Assembly (NCBI GenBank): GCA_003255065.1
Contig: QAOA01004724.1
Location: 310,001-374,000, forward strand
DNA: 64,000 nucleotides
Source: Cercis canadensis
Lineage: Eukaryota; Streptophyta; Magnoliopsida; Fabales; Fabaceae
Reading direction: 5' to 3'
The notes below the pieces were generated by a model. It ran no database searches. It saw nothing but the letters and a program-made list of their open reading frames with translations, and was not told the origin of the DNA. The position numbers were made by a program, and so were the translations under genes. Shown in pieces: positions 11,177 through 21,340 of the stretch. Within the stretch, counting starts at the first letter, position 1, and each line of letters begins with the position of its first letter.

Positions 11177-12865
11177 CTAACTTCTGACAGTGCTTAGTTT
11201 TTCTTCTTCAGTAACAAGCAGCTTCCCCTCTGTAAACTCACAGCTTGGTATTGATATTCCAAGCTGCTTCAGCAATTTCTTCACAACAAACACTTCTGGC
11301 TCTTCACATATAGTTACCACTGTACCATTCCTACCAAGCCGACCAGTGCGGCCAGCTCTGTGTGCATAGTGAATTGAGTCTGTGGGTAAGTCCAGATTAA
11401 CGACAAGATCACATTCTGCCACATCCAAACCCCTTGCTGATAATTCATTTGTCACCAAAACTCTCACCTCACCATTCTTGAATTTTTTCAGAGTTGTTGA
11501 CCTAGCAAGCTTCCCAAGATCCCCATGTAACTCTGCAGCTTTCATCCCACGGGCCTCTAGCTTGAAGACAACATCCTTCAGCTGCTTAGTATGGTTCATG
11601 AAAGCTATAACAAATTTGGCATCTAATGCATGAATACACTTTCTCAAAGTATCAACCTTGTGCTGTAACTTTGCGACACAATAAAAATGTTTCAAGGCAG
11701 GAGGTAGACTCTCTACTGCTCCCTGAGCTACCATATTTGTGTTAGGATTTGAACTAGGAGTAGACCTTGACAAGTTAAGAGGTTGGGAAGGAGAGATCGT
11801 TTCAAGAGGGACAACTTTCTTGGCTTGGACAAGAAGTGGGTCACACCCCCAGCTCCGGGCTGCCCTTACAACAGAAAATGGCACAGTTGCAGATACCATA
11901 ATCATCTGTCGCTCAGTTTGTCTAGCAATTGGGCTTTTTGGTCCCCGCATATCTGCACCTGATTTCCTCCCAACATGTTCCAGTATCCTGTGCATGTCTT
12001 CCCTGAAATTAAATGACAGGAGTTCGTCAACTTCATCTAGGACCAAAAAACGACAACCATGGGTGTGAAGCTTCCCAGATCCACTGAGCTCTGCTATTCT
12101 ACCAGGCGTGCCAATAACAATAGCAGGTTTATTTTTCTTGAGAGCTTCTTCCTGCCTAGATCGGTTCGCACCTCCCACAAGCTGCTGAACCACTTTTTTG
12201 TTAGCAGGTCCTAGTATCTTCTCAAACTCCCTCACTATTTGCATGCCCAGCTCCCTAGAGGGAGCAACAATTACTGCCTCTATTCCCATTTTCCTCCCAG
12301 GTTCACCACCAATATCACCTTCAGAAGGTTTGTTTCTTAGCGGGCTAACATCAGAGAGTATAGGAAGGAGATAAGCCAATGTTTTCCCTGATCCTGTGTA
12401 AGATTGAATTACAACATCGTTATATTTCAGAATGGTAGGAATTGCTGCAGACTGGACTTCTGTTGGAACTGTGAAACCCTCTTTTTCTAACCTCTCAATT
12501 AACAAATGCGGGAGGCCAAGTTCCGAAAATGACTTTGCAGCAAACGGAGCCAATTCTATTTGCTGCGTCTTTTTGGCTCCAACTGCCTTAACTTCATTTA
12601 TTCCAATAGCCTTTGCTTTTCTCTTTGAGGCTTCAGAGGAGGAACTCAATTGCTTTAGTTTATTTAATTTGGTTTTATTACTGGTTTCAGTTTCACCTTT
12701 GAAACCAAGGCTCGAAACAGTGAGGGAAGCATGGTCGGGAGCTACCTGACTCAGAAAACGAACACTGCTGTTCAACCAAGCTGTTCTAGAAGTGGGTAAA
12801 AACCTTCTAATTGGCAATGACTCTCCAACAAGCAGAAGCAACCGTGTTGAGATCAATGCTGGCAT
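11177..12865 (-). CDS. RH47: DEAD-box ATP-dependent RNA helicase, RH47 type
   Basis: An intronless coding region of 562 residues. The first 45 or so are basic and hydroxylated (STRLLLLVG, then RRFLPTSRTAWLNSS), consistent with an organelle transit peptide. RH47/ISE1 of Arabidopsis is reported as mitochondrial. Helicase motifs run in order: Q motif (KSFSELGLP to Q138), motif I SYTGSGKT (155-162), Ia APSREL (201-206), TPGR (253-256), motif II DEVD (277-280), III SAT (325-327), V around TNELSARGLDV (472-482) and VI HRAGRTGR (502-509). Motif II is DEVD rather than DEAD, but both acidic residues needed for Mg-ATP are kept. The family unwinds or remodels RNA with ATP; ISE1 loss in Arabidopsis is embryo-lethal and alters plasmodesmata. 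A 5'UTR intron is likely: donor at about 13693, acceptor at about 12942. Confidence 0.85.
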   Translation of the reverse strand: MPALISTRLLLLVGESLPIRRFLPTSRTAWLNSSVRFLSQVAPDHASLTVSSLGFKGETETSNKTKLNKLKQLSSSSEASKRKAKAIGINEVKAVGAKKTQQIELAPFAAKSFSELGLPHLLIERLEKEGFTVPTEVQSAAIPTILKYNDVVIQSYTGSGKTLAYLLPILSDVSPLRNKPSEGDIGGEPGRKMGIEAVIVAPSRELGMQIVREFEKILGPANKKVVQQLVGGANRSRQEEALKKNKPAIVIGTPGRIAELSGSGKLHTHGCRFLVLDEVDELLSFNFREDMHRILEHVGRKSGADMRGPKSPIARQTERQMIMVSATVPFSVVRAARSWGCDPLLVQAKKVVPLETISPSQPLNLSRSTPSSNPNTNMVAQGAVESLPPALKHFYCVAKLQHKVDTLRKCIHALDAKFVIAFMNHTKQLKDVVFKLEARGMKAAELHGDLGKLARSTTLKKFKNGEVRVLVTNELSARGLDVAECDLVVNLDLPTDSIHYAHRAGRTGRLGRNGTVVTICEEPEVFVVKKLLKQLGISIPSCEFTEGKLLVTEEEKLSTVRS

Positions 12866-13930
12866 AATTTGCAGTCTTTCTTTATAATTTATTCCTTATT
12901 GCTTCTCGAAAATCCCTTGAAACAAAAATTCTAGTCAATCTGCAGCATCAAGTGAGCAAGAGCAAACACAATCAGGTTTACACTGAGGAAATACCCTTAG
13001 CTCACAGATTTATTGCACCACATCCTCCACCAAAATCAATGTAGCAGTTCATGATTCAAGCAACTAACAGCACAACTAGCAAGCATTTATTTAAAAAAAT
13101 AATCCATAAAAAAATACAGCAAAATGTAATCACATAGTCCCAGTTAACTGTGCTCCTACGAAATTCAGAGAAGTGTAGCATTGCCAGATTAGCATGGAGC
13201 TCAATAAACAATAACACTCACCTCAGAAGAGGCAAAAACCCCAGCCGGTGGTCACAACTTAATAACCAACAATAATTTCATAAAACAATCGATATGTTCC
13301 TTTCCTCAAGTAGTATCACAGTTCAGTCTATTCATATAAAAATACATAAACCAGAACCTTAATCCCCATATCTAGTGTAATTCTCAGACAAAAACAGTCA
13401 TTTATTTTATCATTCCTTCAAGAATAAATAAAAATGTATCAATAATTTCTTTAAACCAGCGTCAATTAATCATCTTCACAGATTTTCCATCTACCTCATT
13501 AGCAACATACAATGATAAAATTTTAAACTTTGATTAAAACCCACATACAATTTTCATAAATCATGGAAATTATTGACTGAAAAAACAAAAAAACAAAAAT
13601 TAGTTCTTTTCAAAGAGGTGGAGCATGGGAATGGATAAGGTTAAGAGCAAGAAAACTAACTATGCAACCCCAGAGAAAAAGAAAGAGAGAAACCTGAATG
13701 AAATGACATCCAAGCAATGAATGGAAATATTTGAGGGTGAAACTGAATCTATTGCGTTATTGTGGTTGTGGGTTGTGGGAGTGTATTAGTCCCAGTTGCA
13801 GAAACAATCTTTCAGCAGCAATTGAATGAAAGAACTAGCTTTAGGCTTTAGCTCTGCTGGTGTGAGTTGAGAAGGGCTCCGGGGTTGATGTTGATGCCGC
13901 TATCGACACAGCCATCGTTCTTGCCTCGCG
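12866..13930 (-). other. Probable 5' UTR, UTR intron and promoter of RH47
   Basis: Read on the minus strand, a leader exon from about 13900 ends in TTCATTCAG followed by GTTTCTCTC, a plausible donor at about 13693. An acceptor (TTGATGCTGCAG) lies at about 12942, leaving about 76 nt of leader before the ATG. The intervening 750 bp is AT-rich and non-coding. The structure is inferred from splice-site sequence only. Confidence 0.45.
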
Positions 13931-14115
13931 TCCATATAATTAATACGGTGCCGTTTTTTAGTTGTTGGACAATGAACTTGTGGGTTTTGGTCCAGGCCCA
14001 ATCAATTAATTTTGAACATCAACACTAAAATTACAATTTGAAAGAGAGGGGAAAAAAAAAAAAAGATTTCTTGCTATAATAATTGTTTATTTTGGTGATA
14101 GAAAAAATTTAGCAG

Positions 14116-14345
14116 ATAAACAAAGGATGTTTCTTAGATACTTTTAGTATTTATGTAGTATGTCATACTACATAGGAATAACCAATAAATGAATGATATG
14201 TGTACAAATTAACTGTTTTTAAGTTTGTTTAAAAAATTAAATAAATTATATTTTATATATAATAAAATATGAAAATTATGTATGATTACTACGTCAGTGT
14301 AGTATAACATACTTATGTAGTATCATAGAATTCCCGATAAACAAA
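14116..14345 (-). mobile_element. 212-bp Mutator-type MITE, copy 1
   Basis: The element spans 14125-14336 and is flanked by a perfect 9-bp target duplication ataaacaaa (14116-14124 and 14337-14345). Its ends are CGGGAATTCTATGATACTAC (read from the right) and GGATGTTTCTTAGATAC (from the left). It is the same length as copies 2 and 3 in the SDI introns and in the opposite orientation. It has no coding capacity. A 9-bp duplication points to mobilisation by a Mutator-like transposase. Confidence 0.85.
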
Positions 14346-14992
14346 TTGTACAATAAGTTCTAAGGCAGGACATATTGTGATGTGTGGATGTCTACAATCA
14401 AGAGATTTATAATAGGAATTGAACAGAAAACGTTCATCTCTATCTATAGAACCAATCCTTATTAACGTTACTAGAATAATTTAAACTACTATAATTAAAT
14501 TATTTTTTAANAATTAATTTTTAATTAATGATTTATTTTGTGAATTGCTTTAAATATCAAACTCTATACTTTTTTTTGTTATAAATAGGTAAAATTCGAT
14601 TTTTTTTATTAGGGAATATGAGAGATTGAAATTTGAACTTTGGACCTTAATTTTTTTTGAAAATCCATAAACTAATTATACTATATGTGCTTCTATAAGT
14701 TTTATAACTACATGAGGATCAAATCTTTTTTTTGGTAAGATTTAGGTTCGAATTTCACTGCGAACAATTTTTTTTGAGATAGATAATATGTAAGTACTAA
14801 TATAAGCACTTTGTTGAATCTATAACATGCTCTAATCTTAGAATAAGGTAGTCTTTTTTTGCCCTAAATTTTTCATTATCAAAAAACTATCCTAAAATTA
14901 AAATTTACATGAAATATGGTTCAATTTCTTAGCACACACGTCAATAGAAGCTAATAATAGGATTGTAAAATTCTCGTAATTTGTCAAATTTA
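14346..14992. other. AT-rich intergenic sequence with a SINE-like remnant
   Basis: At about 14607-14690 the minus strand resembles a decayed tRNA-derived SINE, with an A-box-like AATTAGTTTATGG and a B-box-like GTTCAAATTTC. A related fragment lies at the far right end of the window. A single N at 14511 marks a join. No gene is seen. Confidence 0.35.
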
Positions 14993-15103
14993 GGCTATCT
15001 CTGTTCTAACATGGCCCATGCCAAAAGGAACCTAACTTAGCCCAGTGGGCTATCTCGGTTCTAACATGGCCCATACCCAAAAGGAACCTAACTGGGCACT
15101 GTA
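14993..15103 (+). repeat. Two tandem copies of a site-II-bearing block upstream of ALBA
   Basis: A block of about 55 bp beginning GGCTATCTC occurs at 14993-15047 and again at 15048-15103. Each copy has CTAACATGGCCCAT, which contains GGCCCA (TGGGCC on the other strand). That is the site-II/TCP motif common in promoters of growth and translation genes. It lies about 330-440 bp before the ALBA start codon. The regulatory role is inferred. Confidence 0.6.
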
Positions 15104-15380
15104 GGGGCACTAACTTCTTATCTTGTGTTCTTTACGAATTTCTTTTGGACCTGAGCTTGACCCGAAAAGGAAATTAGAAACAAGGTTCACAATAAAAAGA
15201 CTTGAGTCCCAAGGACCAATCTGAGCCGTTGGTGTCATAAGGCTTTCCTTCTAACTATTTAAGGTTCAAATTCACGCACATGCGTTGGGATTTCAATTTC
15301 ACAATTTTAAAAATTGCTACCCTTATTTTCATAAGGCTGTCAAGGAAGAACCCTGAGGTTTTAGCCCTTTACTGATATTC

Positions 15381-15402
15381 TAGGGTTTTAGTGTTAGGGT
15401 TT
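15381..15402 (+). promoter_or_regulatory. Paired telo-box motifs at the ALBA 5' end
   Basis: TAGGGTTT (15381-15388) and TTAGGGTTT (15394-15402) are telo-box sequences (AAACCCTAA on the other strand), 34-55 bp before the ATG. Such motifs near the transcription start, together with site II, are typical of plant ribosomal and RNA-handling genes. A regulatory role here is inferred from motif and position. Confidence 0.55.
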
Positions 15403-15435
15403 CACTGCTCTATCTCTCTCCCGAAGTCGGAAGCC

Positions 15436-18400
15436 ATGGACAGGTACACCAAGGTCGAGAAACCAAAGCCCGAAACTCCGATTAACGAGAACGAGATCCG
15501 AATCACCACCCAAGGTGCCATCAGAAACTACATCAGCTATGCCACCTCTCTTCTCCAGGTTCCACCGCCGATATTGATTTTCCTCAATCTTCGGTTTGCT
15601 GAACTCTTGTATCGTTTCTGGATTCTATGCTGATTCAATTATTCTACATTTTCATCGATTTTTTGAAAAACGAATTGCGTAACTGTAATACTGGTTTTGG
15701 TGTGTTTATAGTTTATATAGAGCAATTTGTTTTTTGTAGAATAGTTTTCTTGGTTGTGTATCTTGTTCTCCTGGTGTATTATCATTGTTTGATTTGTTTT
15801 TGGATTGCGGACGGAATGGTGGTTATGATTGTAATCAATGGAGTTTATAGGAGTCATTGTCCCTCTTCCTCCCTATTGTTACCGTTGTCTCTGATTGATA
15901 TAATTCTGTAGGCCATCCTAAGCTTCTGTATAAATGACCCTTTTTGGTTTTTCGGTAGTTGGGTAAGTAATATTTTATAACAATTTGGCCTTTTTTAATC
16001 TAGGATAATTACTCTCTGTTCTGATTGCTATAATTAAGAACTTGGTTTGGTAATGCATACCATGCATTTATTAAGAATAAAAGAAAAAGAGAAAGATATT
16101 GTTTTATTTGTCAGTAATTTAAAGCTTAATCTTAAATATAATGTTGAGTCTTTCTAACTCATCCCAGGATACGAATGGTCTTTTTCCTTGTATTTGGATC
16201 AATTTGTAATTTTTTATCTGGACTGTGCTTGTTTCCTTGACTTTGGCTTTAAAACCTCTTTTGGATTCCAACATGGTTATAAGTGTTATTGCTGTTCTCT
16301 TGGATACTAGAGCAAACAGAAGAGAAAGTTAAAAATTAGCTGTTTCTGATCCTAAGTTATTTAATAGGGAGCACAAAATACAAGGGCAGGGATATCTACT
16401 CAGGCTTTTGCCTTGGTGGTCACCAGAGCAGTGAAAAATATGCAATATGCTATACATGGCGATAAAATTGCCTTTCTATTAAATATGGATTTTTTTTTTA
16501 TTTTTTTTATTTATTTTTTTTTCGCTATCTATTCTGTTTTTTTTTTGGGAGAAGAGGAGGGGGGGAGGCATGAGGGGGAGTCCCTTTGTGTGGTTGTGTG
16601 ATTGGTGTCTCACGAGGAATAAGTGTGGCTAAATTGTTGAGCCTATGAATAATGGTAGTATTGATTGAGCCTCCTTTCATTCATTAGAGACAATTAATTT
16701 TAATGTTTTGTCAAATTCCCTGTGGTTTAATTTGCCGATGACTTTCTGATTATGCTTTTATCTGTATTCTACCTGCTTGTCAAATTTTATTTATCTTAAA
16801 GTGAGCGTGCTGCATACAATTAAGTTTTTCTAGTTCCCTGAATGGATTGTTTTGTCTATTCTGTCATTGGAAAATGTCTACTCTGTCTTATTGTTGTTGC
16901 ACTTCATCCAGGAAAAACATGCAAGAGAGATCGTCTTGAAGGCAATGGGACAGGCAATCAGCAAGACAGTTGCCATTGCAGAGATTTTAAAGGTTGATGT
17001 TCTTTGCAAGATGTTCCTCTCTCTCTCTCTCTCTTCATATTGCATATTCTTTAACATTGATATGAATGAGGTACAAGCACATAAAAACATACCAATTTTA
17101 CATTGTTCAGTAAGATGGCCTTTATATGTCCATGGCAGAAGGCTGCAAACTCCACCATAAGATAATAGTGAGGATTAGAAGATATTTTAAAACTGTCTTA
17201 CCACGATTTACTAGCACATTAATGGAGTTGCTAAAACTTGTTTGATACTGGAATTTCTTTCTTGCTCTCCAGTGATGAGGAACCAAATGAGAAGTTCTCT
17301 GGCATATAACTCTAAGATCGGTTGTTGTCAAAGTTGAAAAGATCATTAACTTGAAAAATGCAAGATTCTTTATACTGATTTTACTCTGATTAGCTTTTTA
17401 TAATCTTAAACAGAAGAGGATCCCCCGTCTTCATCAAGACACTGCTATCAGCTCAGTAAGCATAACGGATGTGTGGGAACCCGTTGAAGAGGGCCTTTTA
17501 CCGTAAGTTTTAAATGTTAAATATTAAGCTTCAGCTTGTCTACATATTAATGTAGTGGGTGGTGAAGATTCCTGAGCATTTTCATTCGATGCAGTGTGGA
17601 GCAGACTCGCCATGTCTCTATGATCTCAATCACCTTATCAACTCGAGAGTTAAACAAAAACTCTCCTGGGTGAGTTCTTGAAAACCTCTGGAATCACATA
17701 CCCAAAATGTAGTGCCTTTTACCGGTTCAAAATATTTCCTGCTGGTTTTCAAGTCTGTCTTCTAAATTTTCTCTGGATTTTTGGAGTTGACCTTTTCAGG
17801 ATGTTGTTTATATGATTGTCCATAGGTATCAAGCTCCATATAATGTTGAACAACCGAAGCAGCAATTCAATTATCAACAGCAACAACCAAAACAAGCACG
17901 TGGTCCTTACAATGCTGTAAATGAAGGTAACCCCACAGATTAGCCAAAATATTAGAATTGGCAGTTCAAATTTCCTATTGTATCTAAATTTAACACATCT
18001 ATGATGTGTTTTCAGACTCATATGGCCGAGGCCGAGGTCGGGGTCGGGGGAGAGGGAGAGGAAGGAATTGGGGAAGAGGTGGATATGGCTATCAAGGTGG
18101 TTATGGAAATTATCAAGGTGGATATCAAGGTGGGTATGGAAATTATCAAAGTGGATATGGAAATGGATATGGAAACTACCAAGGTGGATATGGAAATTAC
18201 CAAGGTATGGATTCTGAATACTGATTATGTCACTTTTGTTATCTTATAATTGTTTTAATTGTTATGTGCTTTTCTTTTATTTGATCTTGGCTTCAACTTG
18301 TGCTCTTTTTCTCATAGATAATGGTGGGTATTCAAATCGGGGCCGAGGTGGTGGGCGAGGCAGAGGCTGGGGGTATTCAAATCGTGGTAAGTTTACATGA

Positions 18401-18775
18401 CTGTATACTCATGCCAGTTTTTATTTGATGGTGATGAGCTTAGTAAAGATTCCAACGTTCAGTGGGGTGGATTAACTCTTTCATCTGTGTCTGGATTTTT
18501 TTTTTCCTCTGGAAGTATGCAACTAGTATATGCTATTTAAGTTTTCTATAGTTTCTGAAGTACACTAAGGCATCCTGCCAAAGGGGAAATCAGTTGAATG
18601 TCTGTCTGGACATAACTGCTTTGTTCAACTTAATTGTATGGTGATGACTCAGACATTTTTTATTTGCGTGACAGGTGCTGGTTATGAAAGAGGCAGAGGT
18701 GGAGGCAGGGGTTATGGCCGTGGTCGGGGACGCATGGGTGGGCGGTCAAGGGGTGGTGGCGGCAATGAGGCATAA
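15436..18775 (+). CDS. ALBA: Alba DNA/RNA-binding protein with C-terminal RGG/YGN region
   Basis: Eight exons join in phase into a 275-residue protein: 15436-15558, 16912-16992, 17414-17502, 17595-17669, 17826-17926, 18016-18204, 18318-18386, 18675-18775, all with GT-AG borders. Residues about 15-115 form an Alba domain (NENEIRITTQG, RNYISYATSLLQ, IVLKAMGQAISKTVAIAEI, RIPRLHQDT, ITDVWEPVEEGLLP, RHVSMISITLS). After a Gln-rich linker, residues from about 157 are a low-complexity RGRGRG / GGYGNYQ tail ending GGRSRGGGGNEA. This layout matches the longer Arabidopsis ALBA4-6 class, which bind RNA and DNA and enter stress granules. The start is supported by the conserved MDRYTKVEKPKPE. Telo-boxes and site-II repeats upstream suggest regulation with translation genes. 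Confidence 0.92.
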
Positions 18776-19440
18776 TAGGAACCAGTGTTCTTTTCATTCT
18801 TGCTAAATGCTTGCCTTGACAAATGCGGTGAATTTTACCAGAATACTGTGTTGATAGTGTGATGTGGCTCGTGATCCAGCATTATGAAGCAGTATTTTAT
18901 GTTTTTCGCGTCATTAAATTAATATGGGCAAGGTTTTTGTTCATCCTTTACATTTAGCTGGAAATCATCTTGGTTATGATTGCTGTAATTCATTTTTAAC
19001 TTTTATGGTTGCCAACACCATTTAATTTATATTTGTATCTAGTTTTCACTTGTTCTTTTTGTTTAAGTAATTTCTCTTGTGAAAATTTGTTATGGTGACC
19101 GAGTATAGCAGCAGATCTGTGTATACCCTTTTTAATTAGAACAGCTTATTATTGGGTTTAAGTGTCATGAACAGCCTGCATGGCTCTTTCATCAGTATTT
19201 TTTAGAATAGTTTTAAGAGAAATTTTGGCATTTCAAAAGTTTTTAATCCATGCTTTTTACAACCATATGTAAGTAACATTGTTGGTTTAAAATGGCTTAT
19301 GAATTTTTACGTGGCATCAGCTTTAATCTGTGACAAAATGGAGTTTAGACTAGTCCTTAATTTCTTTTCCTTGGAAATATTCTATGATCCGATTTTGTTT
19401 TCATCTCACTAGGATGTGAATTAACATAGTTTATGAAAAT
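18776..19440. other. 3' UTR and flank of ALBA
   Basis: AT-rich sequence without a coding frame, probably including the ALBA 3' UTR. No repeats are recognised before the MITE fragment at about 19441. Confidence 0.4.
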
Positions 19441-19498
19441 GAGGTTTTTTAGATATTTTTTGTATTTATTTAGTATGTTATATCACATGAGAATAGTC
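19441..19498 (-). mobile_element. Fragment of the 212-bp MITE family, cut by the gap
   Basis: The stretch from ggttttttagat through tttatttagtatgttat matches the first 55 or so bases of MITE copy 1 with several substitutions, then runs into the N gap. It is divergent and incomplete. The assignment rests on alignment by eye. Confidence 0.5.
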
Positions 19499-19614
19499 NN
19501 NNNNNNNNNNNNNNNNNNNNNNNNNNNNNNNNNNNNNNNNNNNNNNNNNNNNNNNNNNNNNNNNNNNNNNNNNNNNNNNNNNNNNNNNNNNNNNNNNNNN
19601 NNNNNNNNNNNNNN
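19499..19614. other. Assembly gap (116 N)
   Basis: Unknown sequence. The gap lies exactly where a minus-strand gene should continue, so its true size may be much larger than 116 bp. Confidence 1.
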
Positions 19615-19683
19615 GTTGATGATGCGCTTTGATTCGAAGAGAACGGCCCAGAGATCGAGGGGAGCTCCTCGCTCGGTTGCCAT
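19615..19683 (-). CDS. N-terminal fragment of an unidentified gene, truncated by the gap
   Basis: On the minus strand an ATG at 19683 in a good context (CCGCCATGG) opens a frame reading MATERGAPLDLWAVLFESKR and then IIN, until the N run at 19614. Upstream is a GA-rich leader (19700-19740) typical of plant 5' UTRs. The N-terminus resembles a family of plant multi-pass membrane proteins of unknown function, but 23 residues are too few to assign it. The rest of the gene is missing: the sequence left of the gap is a MITE fragment and the ALBA 3' flank. Confidence 0.5.
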
Positions 19684-20139
19684 GGCGGTTATTCCCTGTA
19701 GAGAGAGAAAGAGATTAGAGAGAGAGAGAGAGATGAGGATGAAATGTGGCAGATGAGGAAGAAGACAGGTCAGAGGTGGCGTATGTGGAAATAGAAGTTA
19801 GTCGAAGACAAAGAAAGAGGATACTCCGGATTCGGTCATTCCTTTGGGGCTACTGGGTCATGAGTCATGACAGCATCCTCAGTCCTCACTAATCTCCGTA
19901 GGTACCTAAGAGGCTAAGACATATAACTCGGCTAGGAAGGTGTGGTGGTCTGGTGGTGGTGGAGGCTGGTTGCCTGGTTCATCCGTGTTTGTGCCAACAA
20001 GCTCCTTCAGAAGACTTGCCACAAGAATATCAAAACCCAGGTGCATAATGCCCTTCACTTCCTGCATATGTTGATCACACAGGCTACTGAAATTCATATC
20101 AGAGTACATTCACTAATTTTTATCACTATTATTATGTTA

Positions 20140-21340
20140 GAATCTTTTAAAATTAAAAAAAGTTATTGCTTAAAATTATTTAAAACGTTTCTTAAAAAAT
20201 CTTCCGTTTCCACGAAATTTCCGAAACGTTTCCGTTTCTTGAGTGACCGAAACGGTACCTCGACACGACATTTAGTTCCTTGGCTGAAACTCACAGCAAC
20301 TTTTGTTTTTTACACATTTTGGTAATTTTTGGGTTTCGAAATGCCGAAAAACGTTCCGTTTCGTTAAAGAAATGTCTTCGAAATGAGGAGCTTCCTGCGG
20401 TGAACCGAAACGTCAACGTTTTGCGGGCTACAGATGACTGGTCAATTGGAATGGTGTCGTTTTGGACAAAGGCAAAAATTAAACTCCCCGATACGGCGTC
20501 GTTTGGATAAGTGAGGAAATCAATACTGAATGAAACGGCGTCATTTCAAAAGATGCGGAAATGGCAATCTGAGGGTAACGATGCCGTTTTTCTTTATGCC
20601 CTTAAATCTGTTCGTAATTTCTCCTTCTCGAAATCAAATGCCCATTCCATTTGCAATTTTCCAGCAAACAAAGAGCAATAGCAGCGACAGGGGTTTCTTT
20701 TGGCTTCCTTCCTCTTCCTCTGCAGCAGCTTTTTTTTTCAACCAAAGTAAAGAGTGGGGCTGCTGCCCCTTTGCTCCAAGCACTTGCTTTGAAGCTTCTT
20801 GGCCAACCATGCTCATCATCTTGTTGTGAAAGAAATTGGAGTACATACTCCTTTATCCATTCAATGAAGAGAAACTTGATGAATCCTCAAAGGGCTGAAG
20901 ATTTAGTATTTGTTCACACAAATCTTCGTCTTTTGTCAAGGAAAAGTGATAAATATTTAAGTGGAAACACTAAAAATTGGGATGTTATTGGAGATAATTG
21001 GGAACTATTTGATGGAGGTGATGATCTTGAAGTTGTTAGCTTATCACTTGATGAACTTGAGATGGAAGCTATAATCATTGGTGATGGTGGTGATGGAAAT
21101 GAAGAAATTAATAGTGTTAGGAGTTGAATTTTGATTGATTATTTGTACTTTGAATTAATACTTGTTGATTGTTATTTATTTGGTAAGGATGAATGGTTGA
21201 TATTTTTAATATTTGGAAAATTTTAACATTTTTCTTGCTATTTGATATATATATATGACGTGGTATACCTCTACCGTACTCGTACCCCTGTTTTTTGGAA
21301 AATGTCGTACCAGCGTTTCACACCGTACAACATAGGATTT
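20140..21340 (+). mobile_element. Decayed hAT element
   Basis: The left part (20140-20420) is dense in GAAACG/CGTTTC motifs such as ccgaaacgtttccgtttc, as in hAT subterminal regions. The middle holds a transposase C-terminus. The right part (about 21260-21330) has repeated CGTACC/CCGTAC motifs. I could not fix exact ends or a target duplication. Confidence 0.55.
20651..21127 (+). pseudogene. hAT transposase C-terminal remnant
   Basis: The frame at 20651-21127 carries, from about residue 37, a stretch typical of the C-terminus of plant hAT transposases: LLQALALKLLGQPCSSSCCE, RNWSTYSFIHS, then NPQRAEDLVFVHTNLRLLSR. These are hAT dimerisation-region signatures, followed by the usual acidic tail (SLSLDELEMEA). 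The zinc-finger and catalytic parts are absent, so the element cannot be autonomous. Residues before about 37 are not recognisably transposase. The family call is from motif memory and is strong for this region. Confidence 0.85.

Noticed and set aside
16366-16470. Possible extra ALBA exon near 16.37 kb
   Set aside because: The domain joins perfectly from exon 1 (LLQ) to 16912 (EKHAREIVLK), leaving no room for another exon.
18001-18249. Overlapping frames on both strands in the Gly/Arg-rich part of ALBA
   Set aside because: Low-complexity GGT/GGA repeats keep other frames open by chance; only the spliced RGG frame fits the gene.
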